In this document: piece after piece, positions 1-11,559 of the stretch
Layout of the letters: each line of letters opens with the position of its first letter
How positions within the stretch are numbered: position 1 is the first letter of the stretch
NCBI GenBank assembly: GCA_002633005.1
Contig: NMRA01000526.1
Coordinates: 1 to 35,984, forward strand
Reading direction: 5' to 3'
DNA length: 35,984 bases
From: Phoronis australis
Taxonomy: Eukaryota; Phoronida; Phoronidae
Notes under the pieces: generated by a model
Seen by the model: only the letters and a program-made list of their open reading frames with translations
What the model was told of the DNA's origin: nothing
Database searches by the model: none
Translations under genes and position numbers: made by a program

Positions 1-2325
1 GTGTCTCGCAAGCACTAAGTGTCTTAAGTTTCTGCTTTGTCTAAAGCATTAATTTTTACCATACATTTTGGGGATTTATTCATTTGATAAAATATCATAC
101 ATTTTTGACTGTCTCAGTAAAATCTCACCAATTTTAAACTGAGTATGTCCTCCCATTACAGGCCCTGGGAAACTTTATCATTTCTTCATGAAAGATGTGT
201 CGAACCAAATTAAAGCCTATCTTGACACTTGTAAGTTTGGATCCTACAGTATATTAAGAGCATCGCTCTGAGCCTACTAGTTCCATTAATTTCAAATGTA
301 ACGAACTGTTGGGCTTATTGGTTAGCTCTTGTCTACGTCAACGCGAGTACCGTACTTGCCCTAATAAGTGCCCATGGTGCCTAGAAAATTCATTTCAGGA
401 GGGGAGCGCTTATTATAGCCTAAGGCAGTTGAAACCTGGTCTCTGAAACACGTGAAATCTTAAGCTAGAATTCATCAAATTTACACTCTGTGACATATTT
501 GTAACCTAATTTATGCAGACTTTCTACAAAATTGTGGTGCATTGCTATCATTATAGCTTCAAACTTGTTAAATTACGATCATTTTTCATTAAATATTTGC
601 TGAAACCCCAGGGCGAAAACTCGCCGACTGATGCATTGTTGCCTGGCAATCGTTGATAAAGCAACTTTAATTCTTGAATGAAAATACAGTTTCGACTCAA
701 CAAATTACCTGAAGTCCTTAAGTTTTCAAAATCGCGTCCCTAAGATTTTTAAGTTCCTGTGGATTCGGGATTAACTGCATATTAAGTCCAAATCTGTGCT
801 AGATCGTACTCCGTAACACGAGAAAATCTGGATGAACACATTATGTTGTTGTCACGTGAGGTTTGTTTTGAAGTTCATCTGTGTATTGTGTGAGTCAGCA
901 GTGAGCAGGTGCGTGCGTGTCATTTGCCAAATTAAACTCAATGTAACGATCTAGGTGTGCATTGTAACTAAAAAAATTAACACAAGCAGTAAAGCAGATT
1001 GTGTTTTATTTAGCACTTGTTGATCTCATCTGCTAAAAAGCGTTTGAAAATTATCTCGGTGAGTCGCCAGGTGACTGGATGCATGACAGTCTAACGGTTA
1101 TTTTCTGGGAGATTCGGGATATGTTAGGTTCGGAAATGTTCACTATCAGTGGTTTTAGTTTGACTCTGAAAACACCAATTATGATTAATTTAATATTTCC
1201 TCCTAAGAATAATGCGAACTTTTTATGGTATTAGAAACTTTCCAAAATTAGTGCCAATATTTATTTCTTGTCGATGCTATGCTACCCGTTTGATGAATAG
1301 ACTGTTCCCAAAGACTAATGTCTGTTGAGAGAGAGAAGATCTGTACGGTAAAGACACAATACAATCCCTTTGACAAATACGCTGTCTGTCCTGAAGAGCC
1401 AGGCCATAATGGGACGCATTCCTTGCAAGATCAGCAAAACTTGCATTCTTTTTGAAGCACGACGGAAGTTTGAAGTGTATGGTCACCGCTAAAAACCGAC
1501 ATTGCGGCAAGGCTCGTGGTCTACAAACTCCGCGCTCAATGACTTTTTTCAGGACTGTCAGATCTAATTGATAAATTGAAGCTGATGTTACTGTAGAATT
1601 TTAGAACTGTAGGTAAGGTATTTTTTGCATGTACAAGTTCATGGAATGGGCGCTTATCTTAGCGAAGCCTGAAAACACGTGAAGGGGTGCTTACAGGGGC
1701 ATGGGTGCTTATTCGGGCGAATACGGTATCACCTTTTAATTCAAACAGCTGCGAATATCACCCGCATGCAGTTGTGTTCTAATCAGACCCCTATTCAATA
1801 CAACTGTTATCGACCTTTTGTTTGTGCAGGGATCACGGGGTGACGCAATATGGCGCGAAAAGGCAGCTTCACATTTGCCTTTATTTGCATGATTAAACTA
1901 GTGTTTTCTTATTTTCCCAAGGATTTTCTAGGAGTATCTGGTGAGACCAATACATCTAAATTTACAAAATTCCATTGAAGTTCGGCTTTAATGCTTTGCC
2001 ATTTTCAGGTTCTGCTTGATACCTACCACCAGACAATATTTTTAGAATTTGTCGACATCCCCAAAAATGTTAGAAATGCTTGAAATATGAAAAAAGCAGT
2101 TTGGGGAATCATTACCATCCAAAGTTGGTGTGTTTTACCCTACTGGCCATTCTAAAGACCTGTAGGCAGCTGATGTTGACAGGTAATGCCTTTGTTACCA
2201 TCTACTAAACTTACATGTTCACCCTGCAGGTCTTCGTTGGTCTATAAAACCACAATTACACCATATCATAATTCCTCATTCTTTGGATTTGTTGCTTGCA
2301 TAACTTTGCTGCTGTTTTCCCACAG
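1..2325. other. Gene-free left flank (probably an MTO1 intron)
   Basis: No coding exon could be supported here on either strand. Because the first MTO1 exon in the window begins at 2326 in the middle of the protein, this stretch is most likely the intron before it, and the upstream MTO1 exons lie outside the window. The only structure seen is a pair of inverted, about 29-nt similar segments at 348-376 and 1700-1728 (24 of 29 positions agree by eye), with a core like TACCGTA.T.GCCC.AATAAG. Confidence 0.6.
348..1728. repeat. Possible TIR-bounded repeat (inverted 29-nt ends)
   Basis: The segment 348-376 and the reverse complement of 1700-1728 agree at 24 of 29 positions and both end in CCCATG. 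They could be the terminal inverted repeats of a 1.4-kb non-autonomous element, or two separate members of a dispersed repeat that happen to face each other. No transposase is encoded between them. GTGGGTGCTTACC-like sequence near 2865-2882 looks related, which favours a dispersed family. Confidence 0.35.
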
Positions 2326-2530
2326 GGCATCATTGCTGGGATCAATGCTGCCTTGAAGGTCCAATCCAACCCACCCTTCATTGTGGATAGGACTGAGGCT
2401 TACATTGGCGTACTTATTGACGACCTGACCACTCACGGAACGAATGAACCTTACAGGATGTTTACCAGTAGAGCAGAATTTCGGCTGTCACTCAGGCCAG
2501 ATAATGCAGACCTGCGACTCACTGCTAAGG
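2326..2530 (+). CDS. MTO1: MTO1 exon (internal): GidA-family tRNA uridine modification enzyme
   Basis: This exon starts the visible part of MTO1, the mitochondrial homologue of bacterial MnmG/GidA. With GTPBP3 the enzyme makes the taurinomethyl modification of the wobble uridine in several mitochondrial tRNAs; that role is known for the family, not seen here. The exon follows a CCCACAG acceptor and ends AAGG|GTTAGT, leaving one base of a codon. Its product begins [10 protein letters not shown], includes [20 protein letters not shown], and continues through [24 protein letters not shown], which are hallmark GidA segments just after the FAD-binding domain. Five exons in this window join in consistent phase to give the last 248 residues; the FAD-binding N-terminal part must lie upstream of position 1. 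Confidence 0.95.
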
Positions 2531-4235
2531 GTTAGTTATTAACTAGCGCATGAAACAGGCATGAAATAAAGCATGCTTGTTGACAGTGGCATTTGGTGAT
2601 TTACAGTAAATGCTGATTATTTCTTTTGGCCGACTGGGCCAGTTTACCTGGGTTTACATTACAGAGCCTGTTCGGTCTCGCTCTACCATTCATCAGGGTA
2701 GTGATCCTTGGTTTATGTAACCGAATTAATTTACTGGTTCAAGCAAGGCCTTATAACAACAGATAATATTGTAAACGTTGGGGTTAATGCTCTGTGCACT
2801 TATTAAATTGGCGAGTCCGGAATTCTGAGGTGGGCGTTACCCAGAGCTAGGTGCTTAAATTTCCAGAAGGTGGGTGCTTACCAGTCCTGTACATGTGCTC
2901 TTAACGTGAGCTAGACAGTGACCCTGGCAATCTAATGTCTTCAAATTTGATGTTTGCTTACCTAAGAAAAGAATTTTCTTTTTGAAAAAATTAATTGAAG
3001 TTTTTTTTTTTGAAAAAAAATTAATTGAAGATAGAATGCTATGTCAATTTTGTCTGAATATAGTTTTGGTAAGTGTCAATTTCAACTATGCAACTGTTTT
3101 CAATGCTTTTCAGAAGTTACTAGCAGAATACAATGTCCCTAGTGACACTCATCACGTCCAACCTTCCCTACACTGTCACTTGCAATTGATACGGTGTCCG
3201 CATTTGAAAGCCTGTCTTACTATTTTGAGAATCAATTTCGTGAAGCAAATTACAGGTTGGCACTTGTCAGAGCTAACAGCTTAATTGAAAATCAAGTAGA
3301 TGGTGGGTTCTTAGCAGACCAGTGGACCTGTAAAAAATTCAAGAATAGGGCTCGACGATTGTGTGACCTTGGGCGTTAACCTAATAGCCAGAACATAAAG
3401 TTGACACAGTCAACTTTAACAAAAAACTGGCTAGGAATAGATTGCCTCAGCTTTACTGCTAGCCTATTCACTGCAAAGGTTTTGTAACGTTGTGTCGTAT
3501 TGGTCATGCGAATGTATCTCCTTATGGTCAAGAGCTACGACTTCTCACACACAGGACTTTCCTTTCTTTGAGATACTGCACTATGCGACTTTTTTTTTCT
3601 AATTTCTGCAGTTTTGCTTATTAACAGATTTAGCTCCCATCAATATTATGCAAAGCTTGAGCAGTAATTTTTATAATTTTAGCTTCAGTTTTTAAGTTAC
3701 CGTCTATATCCAGTGTAATAACCACGATAACATCCAAAACAGATTGAAGCTTCTTACATACGTGGCCATTACCCAAATGGCCATTACCCACATGGCCAGA
3801 TTTTTAAAGGGAAAGCAAGCGTTTTTGTCTTTACCTAATTTAAAATTGCTTGGAGACATTTTTTAAGTCTAAATCACTGTTTCCCTGACGTTTATTTACT
3901 ATCCCCTGAACAACAGAAAGGGAAAGTCAATGTAACTGCAAAATGCCTGCATATTTGTTCTGCATTCACTTGCATTGAGCAAACAGAAATGACTGACACA
4001 GGCTTTTTTCCAGAGCTATTAATACTTTGGGTTTGCTCCATGGAAGTGAACATAGAACTAAGATGTATCCTATTGTTATGCCTTGTACATCACACTCTAT
4101 TGTTCCATATTTTTAGAAAATGTCAAAAATGATTCTATTCCCCTTTAACCATCTGTTTTTAGAAGTTATATCCAAAACTGGTCCCTTTGTTCAGTAAGGT
4201 TTCCTGTATTAACTGTGTCATCTATTTGTTATCAG
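2531..4235 (+). other. MTO1 intron
   Basis: Intron between two in-phase MTO1 exons, with GT donor at 2531 and AG acceptor ending at 4235. It contains a near-duplicate A/T-rich block at about 2982-3030 and a two-copy 16-bp tandem repeat (TGGCCATTACCCA core) at about 3762-3796. Short open frames inside it show no recognisable protein. Confidence 0.8.
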
Positions 4236-4398
4236 GTCACGCGGCAGGTTGTGTCAGTAGACAAAGGTACAACAGAGCAGTGTCCATGCACAGGCAGTTA
4301 GCCGATGGTATGGAGTTGTTAAAGTCGTACAAACAGTCTCAGTACAAGTGGAGGCAAGTGATGGGACTTCAACATAACAACAGTCCATCTTCGAAGAG
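4236..4398 (+). CDS. MTO1: MTO1 exon (internal)
   Basis: The exon follows TTGTTATCAG and ends GAAGAG|GTAGG, leaving two bases of a codon. Joined to the previous exon it reads LRLTAKG-HAAGCVSRQRYNR, matching the conserved GidA/MTO1 passage in which GCVS and RY follow the LRLT motif. The rest (SMHRQLADGMELLKSYKQSQ onward to SPSSKR) is the more variable start of the C-terminal helical region. Confidence 0.93.
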
Positions 4399-6500
4399 GT
4401 AGGCCTTGTCTGATAATCAACGTAGCCTACTGCAGCTTTTAGTCTATTAACTTTTTAATGAGGATGATCTCATCAATGCTGTTAGCTGGATCCCATGGGA
4501 GCCGCTCAACACATTTACATCATACTTTTTTTCCATTTACACATTCAAGTTGAGACCAAACGCAAGAGGCAATCAGTGCAGTGCATCTTAATTTCCTTTC
4601 TGTGAATTCTGAAAACCAGTAATTAGTTACTGGGCATGTCACCAGCACTTTTACTTCATTAGTCTTGTAACTCTGGCTTTTCAAACATGACTTAAGATTT
4701 TTCTGGGCTTTTCAAACATGGCTTAATATTTCGCACCGTGTTTGAATACATGTTGGGTGAACGCTGATACTCAACTGTTGTAGGGACTATTCACAAATTG
4801 TAACCATTTTCACTTCAAAGCCTACAAACTCGCGAGGGATTGGAAGTGACAGCTCATGTGGGCCCGTTGCACTGATCACCTAGAACCATTTTTATGCGCA
4901 CAGATATTTATATGTAGACGCATTATGCCGTCATCCACGTCCGTCCATATCTTCAAAGGTCCTCAACGGATTGTCATGAAATTTGGAACATAGGCATCTA
5001 TTGGTGAAATGACGCAATCCTTCTGTTTTCAAATAGACTCGAGATGTTTTGTGCTACCTAGTGGCCATTTTTGCAGTTTTCAAGTCTGTTTTTGGCGTCC
5101 GCCCCTCTATCAACCAAACTATTTTAAGGATGATTTTGAAAATTTGCGTAATATTCTCAGTGTGAAGACAACAGTTGACGATGACGACTTTGACCACTGT
5201 GTCACCTCCTAGTGACAATTTTGTTTTGTTTTGCGCCCATAGCTGTTTCTGCTAAACCCACTGCAGAATCTTAAATTAATAAATTTTATTAATATGTGTA
5301 TTTTATATGAAGTTAACAACAGACGGCGACAACTTTCAGAGGGATACGACGAACGCTGTGCCCCCTAGTGGCAATTTCATTTTTTCCATCTTTTTTTTGT
5401 TTAGCTGAAGTTCCTTGGCTGATTTTTATGAAATTTATTAAACAACTCTATTAAAAATGATGGCATGTTCCCTATTTCGGATAGATTCTACGTATTTTGC
5501 GCCATTTTTATGATACAAATAAACAACCCTAGAAGCACACCGTTTGTGGTGCATTCGTGGGTGCATTTCAACGATTTGTGTCGCTCTTGTTACGCTTTAT
5601 TAATATATAGCTAAAACCAAGCTGAGGAGCTAGAGACCTGAGTCAAGATTGTAGCAGTGTGCCTCAGTGGGACTTTGAGTAAAGGAGGCAGACACTTCAG
5701 TAAGCCAATAGGCCACTCTGCCTTCTCTTGAAACTAATATAGTATATATCAATTGAATTATGTGTGATCAATTATAAATTAAAAAAGTATGCAAAATACG
5801 TGTGGTCATACGTGACTGTTGAAAGCAAGTATTTTTGTTGTGCCTGACACGATCTTTTGTTGGCTGTCATGTTTTCAGTTGAAGCAACTCTGGCATTGAC
5901 TGATAAGCTGCGGTTAATTAAATTTTAGTGTGTGAATAATTAATGTAACACTTATGACCGTATAGAAAGCATACAAGGACTACCGCCTTCTGCCAAGACA
6001 TTGCAGATCGCCATAATGTGTTTTCAAACATTTCTTCAACTTACGATCAAAACGTTTTACCAGAGCACGATCGAACTGTTTCAAGCTAGGTGTTCAGTTT
6101 GTAATGTGAGACAAATTCCAAGTATTCTTCATTAGACATTGACCACTTAAGGATCCCGTGTCATTAAGCTCACTCTCAGAACATCCAAGTTTTTCTTGAC
6201 ATCTTGAGATAACGGGATGCAGACAACCATCCAAAAATATGCAACAATATGTGAGAGTGTATAACACTTCATTAGTTCCCATTCATTGTTTTCTTATCCT
6301 GAAGGCTGTACTGAGAACTGTCTTGATGTGAATGGATGCTTTGGCAAAATATTTATCCTGTGAATTTATGAAAATATCGCTCATCAAAAAGTATTGCTCA
6401 GCAAATGAAAGCACACAATATTTAGTACTTAAAACCAAAGTGTTGGCATCAAAACTTGGACAAGGCTAGGCCGGCTCTAATTTTTCGATATTAATTTCAG
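4399..6500 (+). other. MTO1 intron with repeat array
   Basis: Intron with donor GTAGG and acceptor TTAATTTCAG. It contains the CTAGTGG repeat array listed separately at 4981-5520. No other coding signal was seen. Confidence 0.8.
4981..5520 (+). repeat. Degenerate tandem array of a CTAGTGG-containing repeat
   Basis: The hallmark CTAGTGGCCATTTTT-like sequence recurs at about 5058, 5208 and 5365 (CCTAGTGG, CCTAGTGA, CCTAGTGG), and a related TTTTGCGCCATTTTT copy ends near 5515. Spacing is roughly 150 bases. The preceding part of the unit (ATAGGCATCT, a GACGCAATCC-like segment, a TTTTCAAATAGA-like segment) is also shared with an inverted copy at 17253-17347 inside the ISL2EU transposon, so this is a dispersed repeat family. 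No protein is supported. Confidence 0.7.
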
Positions 6501-6619
6501 GGCTGTGGACATATTGAGTGGTGCTAATATCAGCGTAGAAATGCTTGCCAGGGCAGTGCCTGATGTGTTTGGACACTTTGTGGAGGACCCTCGGTTTAGT
6601 ACCAGGATCAAAATAGAAG
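6501..6619 (+). CDS. MTO1: MTO1 exon (internal)
   Basis: The exon follows TTAATTTCAG and ends ATAGAAG|GTATGT. In phase with its neighbours it encodes RAVDILSGANISVEMLARAVP and then DVFGHFVEDPRFSTRIKIE. This corresponds to the GidA C-terminal helical domain (SALDLLRRP..S...L...P-like segment), the part implicated in tRNA and MnmE/GTPBP3 contact in the bacterial family. Confidence 0.93.
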
Positions 6620-7233
6620 GTATGTAGTCATGAACATGCTGTTGACATGTACTGTATATGTAATATGTGTCGACATTTGTTTCTACCCACACCAGGTAAG
6701 ATGCAAGGAGGCATAATGGTCAGTCGATAAATAGCACGATATTCAAGTCTTGAGTTAAAAGATTCTAAATGTACTTTTCTGACAGTGTATCTTTAGCCCA
6801 AGGTACAGCTTTGAAATGCTATATTAATTGATTTTTTTCACTTTGTCTTTGAATGCTTTCTTTTTCAACAGTGTCAGTTTCCAACTGTTGCCTTGTAATG
6901 TTCTAAGATCAGACGTTATACCAAGTTGTTCACCCATTAATAGTCCAGACAAGTTTCTTCAATAAAACACAATCTTGCTGGAAAAGAAATTATTTAACCA
7001 AACTTCTCATTGAAAATAGGACGATAATTTTAATCACGATTAGCCTACTTTGTATTGTACAGCTGTCTTCAACCAAGATGTGAAAATCCAATAAGCCGTT
7101 AAAAAAATCAGAGATAGTTTCGGTAATTATTTTAGTAAGTTTGAACTTGAAGAAACTTCACTCAAATACTAAACATGAACCCCAGATTATTTTTACATGT
7201 TTTTTCTTATCTATCCGCCGTTGTCGTTTTCAG

Positions 7234-7385
7234 CCACATACCACTCTCAGCTACAAGACATGGAAGAGGAGATCCGTGAGGTTCGCCAAGATGAGGCGCT
7301 AGTGCTGCCTGATGACCTCGATTATACCAGTCTCAACATATCTAAGGAAGCTAGAGAGAAGCTGGCACATTCTCAACCTCAGACT
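7234..7385 (+). CDS. MTO1: MTO1 exon (internal)
   Basis: The exon follows TTGTCGTTTTCAG and ends CAGACT|GTACGT on a codon border. The product begins ATYHSQLQDMEEEIREVRQD and includes LPDDLDYTSLNISKEAREKL, the MTO1/GidA equivalent of the Y..YI..Q..EI and P.DLDY..L..LS.EAREKL motifs, and ends PQT. These are among the most conserved C-terminal motifs of the family, so identification is firm. Confidence 0.96.
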
Positions 7386-7809
7386 GTACGTAACAGTGTA
7401 ACAACTAGTAGTTCAAGAGGGATTTTACATTACCATGGGGAATAATACTCATCATTTTATCTACTTTTAGGGTGGATGCAAAACGTTTAATCCATCATGA
7501 CGGGAACTTAATTTTGCCGTAGTATACTGCATTTAATTTTCAATGGGTTCTGCCTCTTGATATTCCAGAAAAAAACATTGACTAATTGTTTCTTGCAAAT
7601 CTATTCGGTCATCTCAGATAAGCAACAATCTTGGTCACATGCGTCTTTTGATAACAACAAACATGACCAGCCGACAGAATATCGCTGGTCTAAGCAAGCA
7701 CGGAAGAAACGTGGTCTATTGATGAGGTTGTCAATAACACTCTTGTCTTATGTTTTCTAATTTTGCACAAGTCGCTGTTGAAGTAATGCACCAGGTACTC
7801 TCCTTTTAG

Positions 7810-7917
7810 ATTGCCGCAGCAAGTCGTATTCCGGGAATGACACCAGCGGCCATACTGACATTACTACGGTTTGTGAAGAGTAATTATGGTAACGTGGATC
7901 GAGCATCATACTTGTGA
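7810..7917 (+). CDS. MTO1: MTO1 terminal coding exon
   Basis: The exon follows a pyrimidine-rich TCTCCTTTTAG acceptor and runs to TGA at 7915-7917. It reads IAAASRIPGMTPAAILTLLR and then FVKSNYGNVDRASYL, matching the GidA C-terminal IGQASRI.GV.PA.I..LL motif. The protein ends soon after that helix, as is normal for the family. An AATAAA at 9246-9251 could be the polyadenylation signal, which would give a 3' UTR of about 1.3 kb; this is only a suggestion. Confidence 0.95.
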   Translation: MAAASRIPGMTPAAILTLLRFVKSNYGNVDRASYL

Positions 7918-9734
7918 CAGCTGTAGTCATAGTAAGGAGGGGCTGAATATACTTTTGACTGTCTTTTGCGCACAACAAAATTTTGTAAGCAGTGTAACAC
8001 TTGCATTGAAAAGCTTCATGAGATCATGTAGATCAGATTATAGTCCAGAATATTCGTACTTCTGGCTAGGAGTGGAAACTGTTAGTGGTATCAATATTGG
8101 GTCCATATAGAATTCTTGTTCAGGCACCACAGTGATATTTATTGATGATAAAAAGAGCAGTAAAATGTTTTTGTTAATAGATGTGAAGTAAAGGTATTTT
8201 TTACCTGTACTAACTGTGCTTAGAGCATCCACCTGAAGGCAGGGCATTGGCTTCCCTCCATGAAAGTAAGACAACTGACAAAGTGAGAGGTTATCGGAGA
8301 TCGTGCAAATAGTGACTCAGTAATAGTGAAGAAACACATATTTTTAGCATTCTTTAAAAAAGCTTGCTCTCAATGTGGCTTTGATATTCATTTAAAATGT
8401 TACACGCTTGCTCAGTCAATCAACTCGGCCTTCTCTGGTTGGTATATCTGCAAATTCTTGCCAAGTTCTTTACGCCAGGAAGTGACTGCTTGTTTGGTGC
8501 AAGGCAGTTGTATTCTGTTCTCTTTGAGTTTTCAGCAAGCCTGTCTCATCAAAATACTTCACAAATACCAAGACTTAAAATTTCTCAGAAACCTTGACCC
8601 AGTTCCTCTTTCAGTGACATCCAGCTTCTACAAGGAAGCACTCTTTCATGATATATTAATGTCTTAAAATCAACGCTTGAACATTTATATCGAATGACAT
8701 TTGGTCGTGGTATTGATACCCTTCCTTTGCTATTGAAGTATTTTAAAAATCTCTTTTTTTCCTAATTTTTACTAAAAAGATATGGTTACATGACCCAGTT
8801 AATAGCAGATTCATAGGTATATTACATTGTCATCGGTATTGTGCCTGGTAAATGTCGCACATGAAATTATTTGGCGCATTGTCTAATCTGGCATTTTTTA
8901 TCTTAGACTAGTAACCATCTGATACATATAATATCTAATCCAGTTTTCTAGACCAAGCCTTCCTTCACAGTCAACCATATGGCAGATGTAATCTGCTTCT
9001 TTCTGTGATATGTTCTTAGTTAAAACTCATTACAAAATTCCACATGCTTTTGACATGTTCTAGTGATGTAGTGACACTGTCTTTAAAATGATGTTTGCAT
9101 TCTGAAAATGGAAATCATAATAGAGTGATATGTTTTCTTGAATTTCGTGTTGAAATTTAAGTTACTCAAAACTACAGGAGTTGACTGTTTACATTTAGTC
9201 ATTCTCTAATGGTCTTTATAAACACAGCACTGTACAACCAAAGTGAATAAAAGACCTTGCAATCAAACAAGAGTGAAAATTCAGTGGACATTTACTGACA
9301 AATAGTTTATTTTTCCACAACCTGTTTGTTCTTGTGATGTCTAAACCTATGGCCCACATGAACTTGGTGTTATAGGACTGACAAGAACTATCCGTTCTAC
9401 ATGTTTATTCGACACTAAAACTTACAAGTAGCAAAATCTGTCCACAGCTATGGCCATCATTTTGTTATACAGATTTACTGTGAACAGCAGGCCACACCTC
9501 CTTTGATTTCATGTCAATGCTTCTTTCTTTCATGAATGTCCTGAAATATAATGGGAAACGTGATGTTTCTATCCATTATCCTTAGTGTTTAACTTGTTCA
9601 GAAATTTGTTTTTGGCTTTGATTATTTTTCTGATTCCATGGGAATGGGTATAATTCTAATTTCTTTAAGCCTGTTTAACAGGCAACTGTTATGAAACAAT
9701 AACTTTAAATGTACTTATTTCTGCCGTGCTCTTT
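7918..9734. other. MTO1 3' flank, probably including a long 3' UTR
   Basis: No coding exon supported. Open frames up to 113 codons (8326-8667) occur but have no recognisable family and no splice or start context. An AATAAA lies at 9246-9251. Confidence 0.6.
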
Positions 9735-10354
9735 AAACACTACATATGCGGGCTTTTTCCGCCATTTGCCAGTGTACACAATGCCACGGTGAAGCCTCTT
9801 TTAGACCCTCCTGTTTAGGATATTCGAACATCTTGCTCACTACGAATGTTATTCCTTAAGCCATGTTACACAATAGTATATGTATTTCTTCTTCTGACAC
9901 AGTGTTCTCAGTTCCTGTCAGAACACTTTGATTTGTTCTGCGTAGTCTTCCAGCAGCTTTTGAGCTTCGTAAGTTCTTCTCCTGGTCCCCGTGTGATTTC
10001 TTTTCTTCCAACGCCGTAGCCATCCTGCAGCTGCTGAAAACTTCAGGTTTACGCTTGCACCCATTCCACGTGCAATTTCCAGTTCCTTTTCTTGCAAACC
10101 CTCGTTGGATATAGCTCACTCCTTTGCTGTCTCATCCAGTAGATACTGGAGTAACTTTGAATCAAGGTCTGTGTCAGATTTGCTGCTGCCCCGACGCCGT
10201 TTTGAGTTAGGAGGTGCACGTTGGTGAGCCATTCTTGCACTCTCTTTCAATAGACGTTAACTTCTTTTGCAGTTCTGGCAATCAGGCCGCCGTTTCTCCT
10301 ATGCCATTCTATAACTTCTAGTTTGGTTTTAACAGAAAAACTTTGTCTAGGCAT
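9735..10354 (-). pseudogene. Decayed pogo-like (Brinker-type HTH) transposase
   Basis: Reading on the minus strand from the ATG at 10352-10354, the sequence begins MPRQSFSVKTKLEVIEWHRR and NGGLIARTAKEVNV, the Brinker/pogo-type helix-turn-helix start of Tigger/pogo-like DNA transposases. After an in-frame TGA it continues KRVQEWL, then in another frame SKRRRGSSKSD, YLLDETAKE, a stop, NEGLQEKELEIARGMGA, WLRRWKKRNHTGTRR and AEQIKVF, which is the CENP-B-like second HTH domain. A last recognisable piece near 9735-9810 (RGFTVALCTLANGGKSP) matches the start of the DDE catalytic domain, and the NMDQT-like first catalytic-aspartate region is ruined. Several stops and frame changes make it non-functional. 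The rest of the catalytic domain is not found downstream. Confidence 0.8.
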
Positions 10355-11222
10355 GCTAAAGATGGGTACGATACAGTAAGATGGAATTAACATGTGTATC
10401 AAATTGTGTATTTCGCGGCTGAGATAACTTGGATCAACTGAGGAAAAGCTCAAGAAACACCTAACATTCAAAAGTAATCAACCCTGGCCAAGAAATAGAC
10501 ATGAAATGAAGAATTAAGATCAGAAGATGAATTAGTAAAGAAGTGCAGAAACGTAACACATGTAAAGTCCTAAGACCAACATATGTGTCCAAGAACAAAA
10601 TTATTGCAGAAAACACAACAGAACAAATGAAGTTGCAGTGAGTACACACAATTGTTCCTAAACTGTTGATTTGCAAAGCAATAATTAAATCCAAAGATGT
10701 TATATTTATGGAAATAACACGGTGTTGCCCGTTATTGAGAAAGCTCGAACGAAAATACTAAGTTAACACTCAGGAGGCCTACGAACTGACTGTTCTAGCT
10801 AGGCCTAACCGCGATCATGATTTTGCGATAAAAAATATTTAAAAATCTCTATCACATACAATATCCTATGACAAATGTCAATTACAAACCAAAGGTCATC
10901 TCTGTTTCGATAAAAAATGTTACTTTACAAATCTTTCAAGAAAATCGGCAAGTCGGAGAACCAAAGACGAGAGAAAGTTCAGTCGCAACCAACATAAAAC
11001 AAAGTGGCGTCTTTGACGAATAACGAGTCACTGGGTTAATCTGTCATTTGTGCTTCAAAATGGGACTAATTTTAAGAAAATGTAAAATAATACAAACAAA
11101 ACAAACCTCCTTCAACAGCTATCGTCACTCCTGAGCTGCCTCGCAGGCCTTGATCCTGTCTGAAGAGACTTGTGGTTCCCCTGTAATCACGAACGCAAAA
11201 CGCAAAACTGACGGCTGTGCGT

Positions 11223-11525
11223 TTACTGTGCAGACTTGTAACCACCAAAATTGAAAACAGATGGAATTGCATCCTGCTTTAAGGTTTTCTTTCTGGTAGA
11301 TAACTTCAGCATTTCGCCCATCAAGTCCACTTCAAACGCGTCTTCAGTGAAGTGGTCACCACAGACCCGGGTGTGCTCAGTCACTGGTGGATTTTTCAAC
11401 TTCATAGCATTGAGCCACTTGGCCAATAGCAAGGTCTTCTTCAACGACAACCTGTGCATACTGACAGCCTTTTTGTTGTTCTTTATGGTTACGTTGGTGC
11501 ATCCCGAGGCCATGCAGAACGACAT
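11223..11525 (-). CDS. THAP-domain zinc-finger exon (solo)
   Basis: A complete THAP DNA-binding domain reads on the minus strand from the ATG at 11525. The C2CH zinc ligands are C4, C9, C55 and H58, the invariant tryptophan is W37, and the domain closes with an AIPSVF box at 86-91, the equivalent of AVPTIF. Length and spacing match canonical THAP domains, and the frame is unbroken. A THAP exon this intact may start either a host transcription-factor-like gene or a domesticated or active transposase (P-element or ISL2EU type). A possible downstream exon is 11105-11176 after GTGATTACAG, but I could not recognise its product or settle the donor. The frame stops at 11223, so splicing is expected soon after the AIPSVF box. 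Confidence 0.75.
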   Translation of the reverse strand: MSFCMASGCTNVTIKNNKKAVSMHRLSLKKTLLLAKWLNAMKLKNPPVTEHTRVCGDHFTEDAFEVDLMGEMLKLSTRKKTLKQDAIPSVFNFGGYKSAQ

Positions 11526-11559
11526 AGTTCCACTAGTACTTAACACAAAATGGCAGTAA

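Noticed and set aside
8326-8667. 113-codon open frame downstream of MTO1
   Set aside because: No recognisable domain, no splice context, and it lies where the MTO1 3' UTR is expected; probably a chance frame.
11251-11559. 102-codon frame on the + strand
   Set aside because: It is the antisense shadow of the THAP exon, whose zinc ligands are clear on the minus strand.
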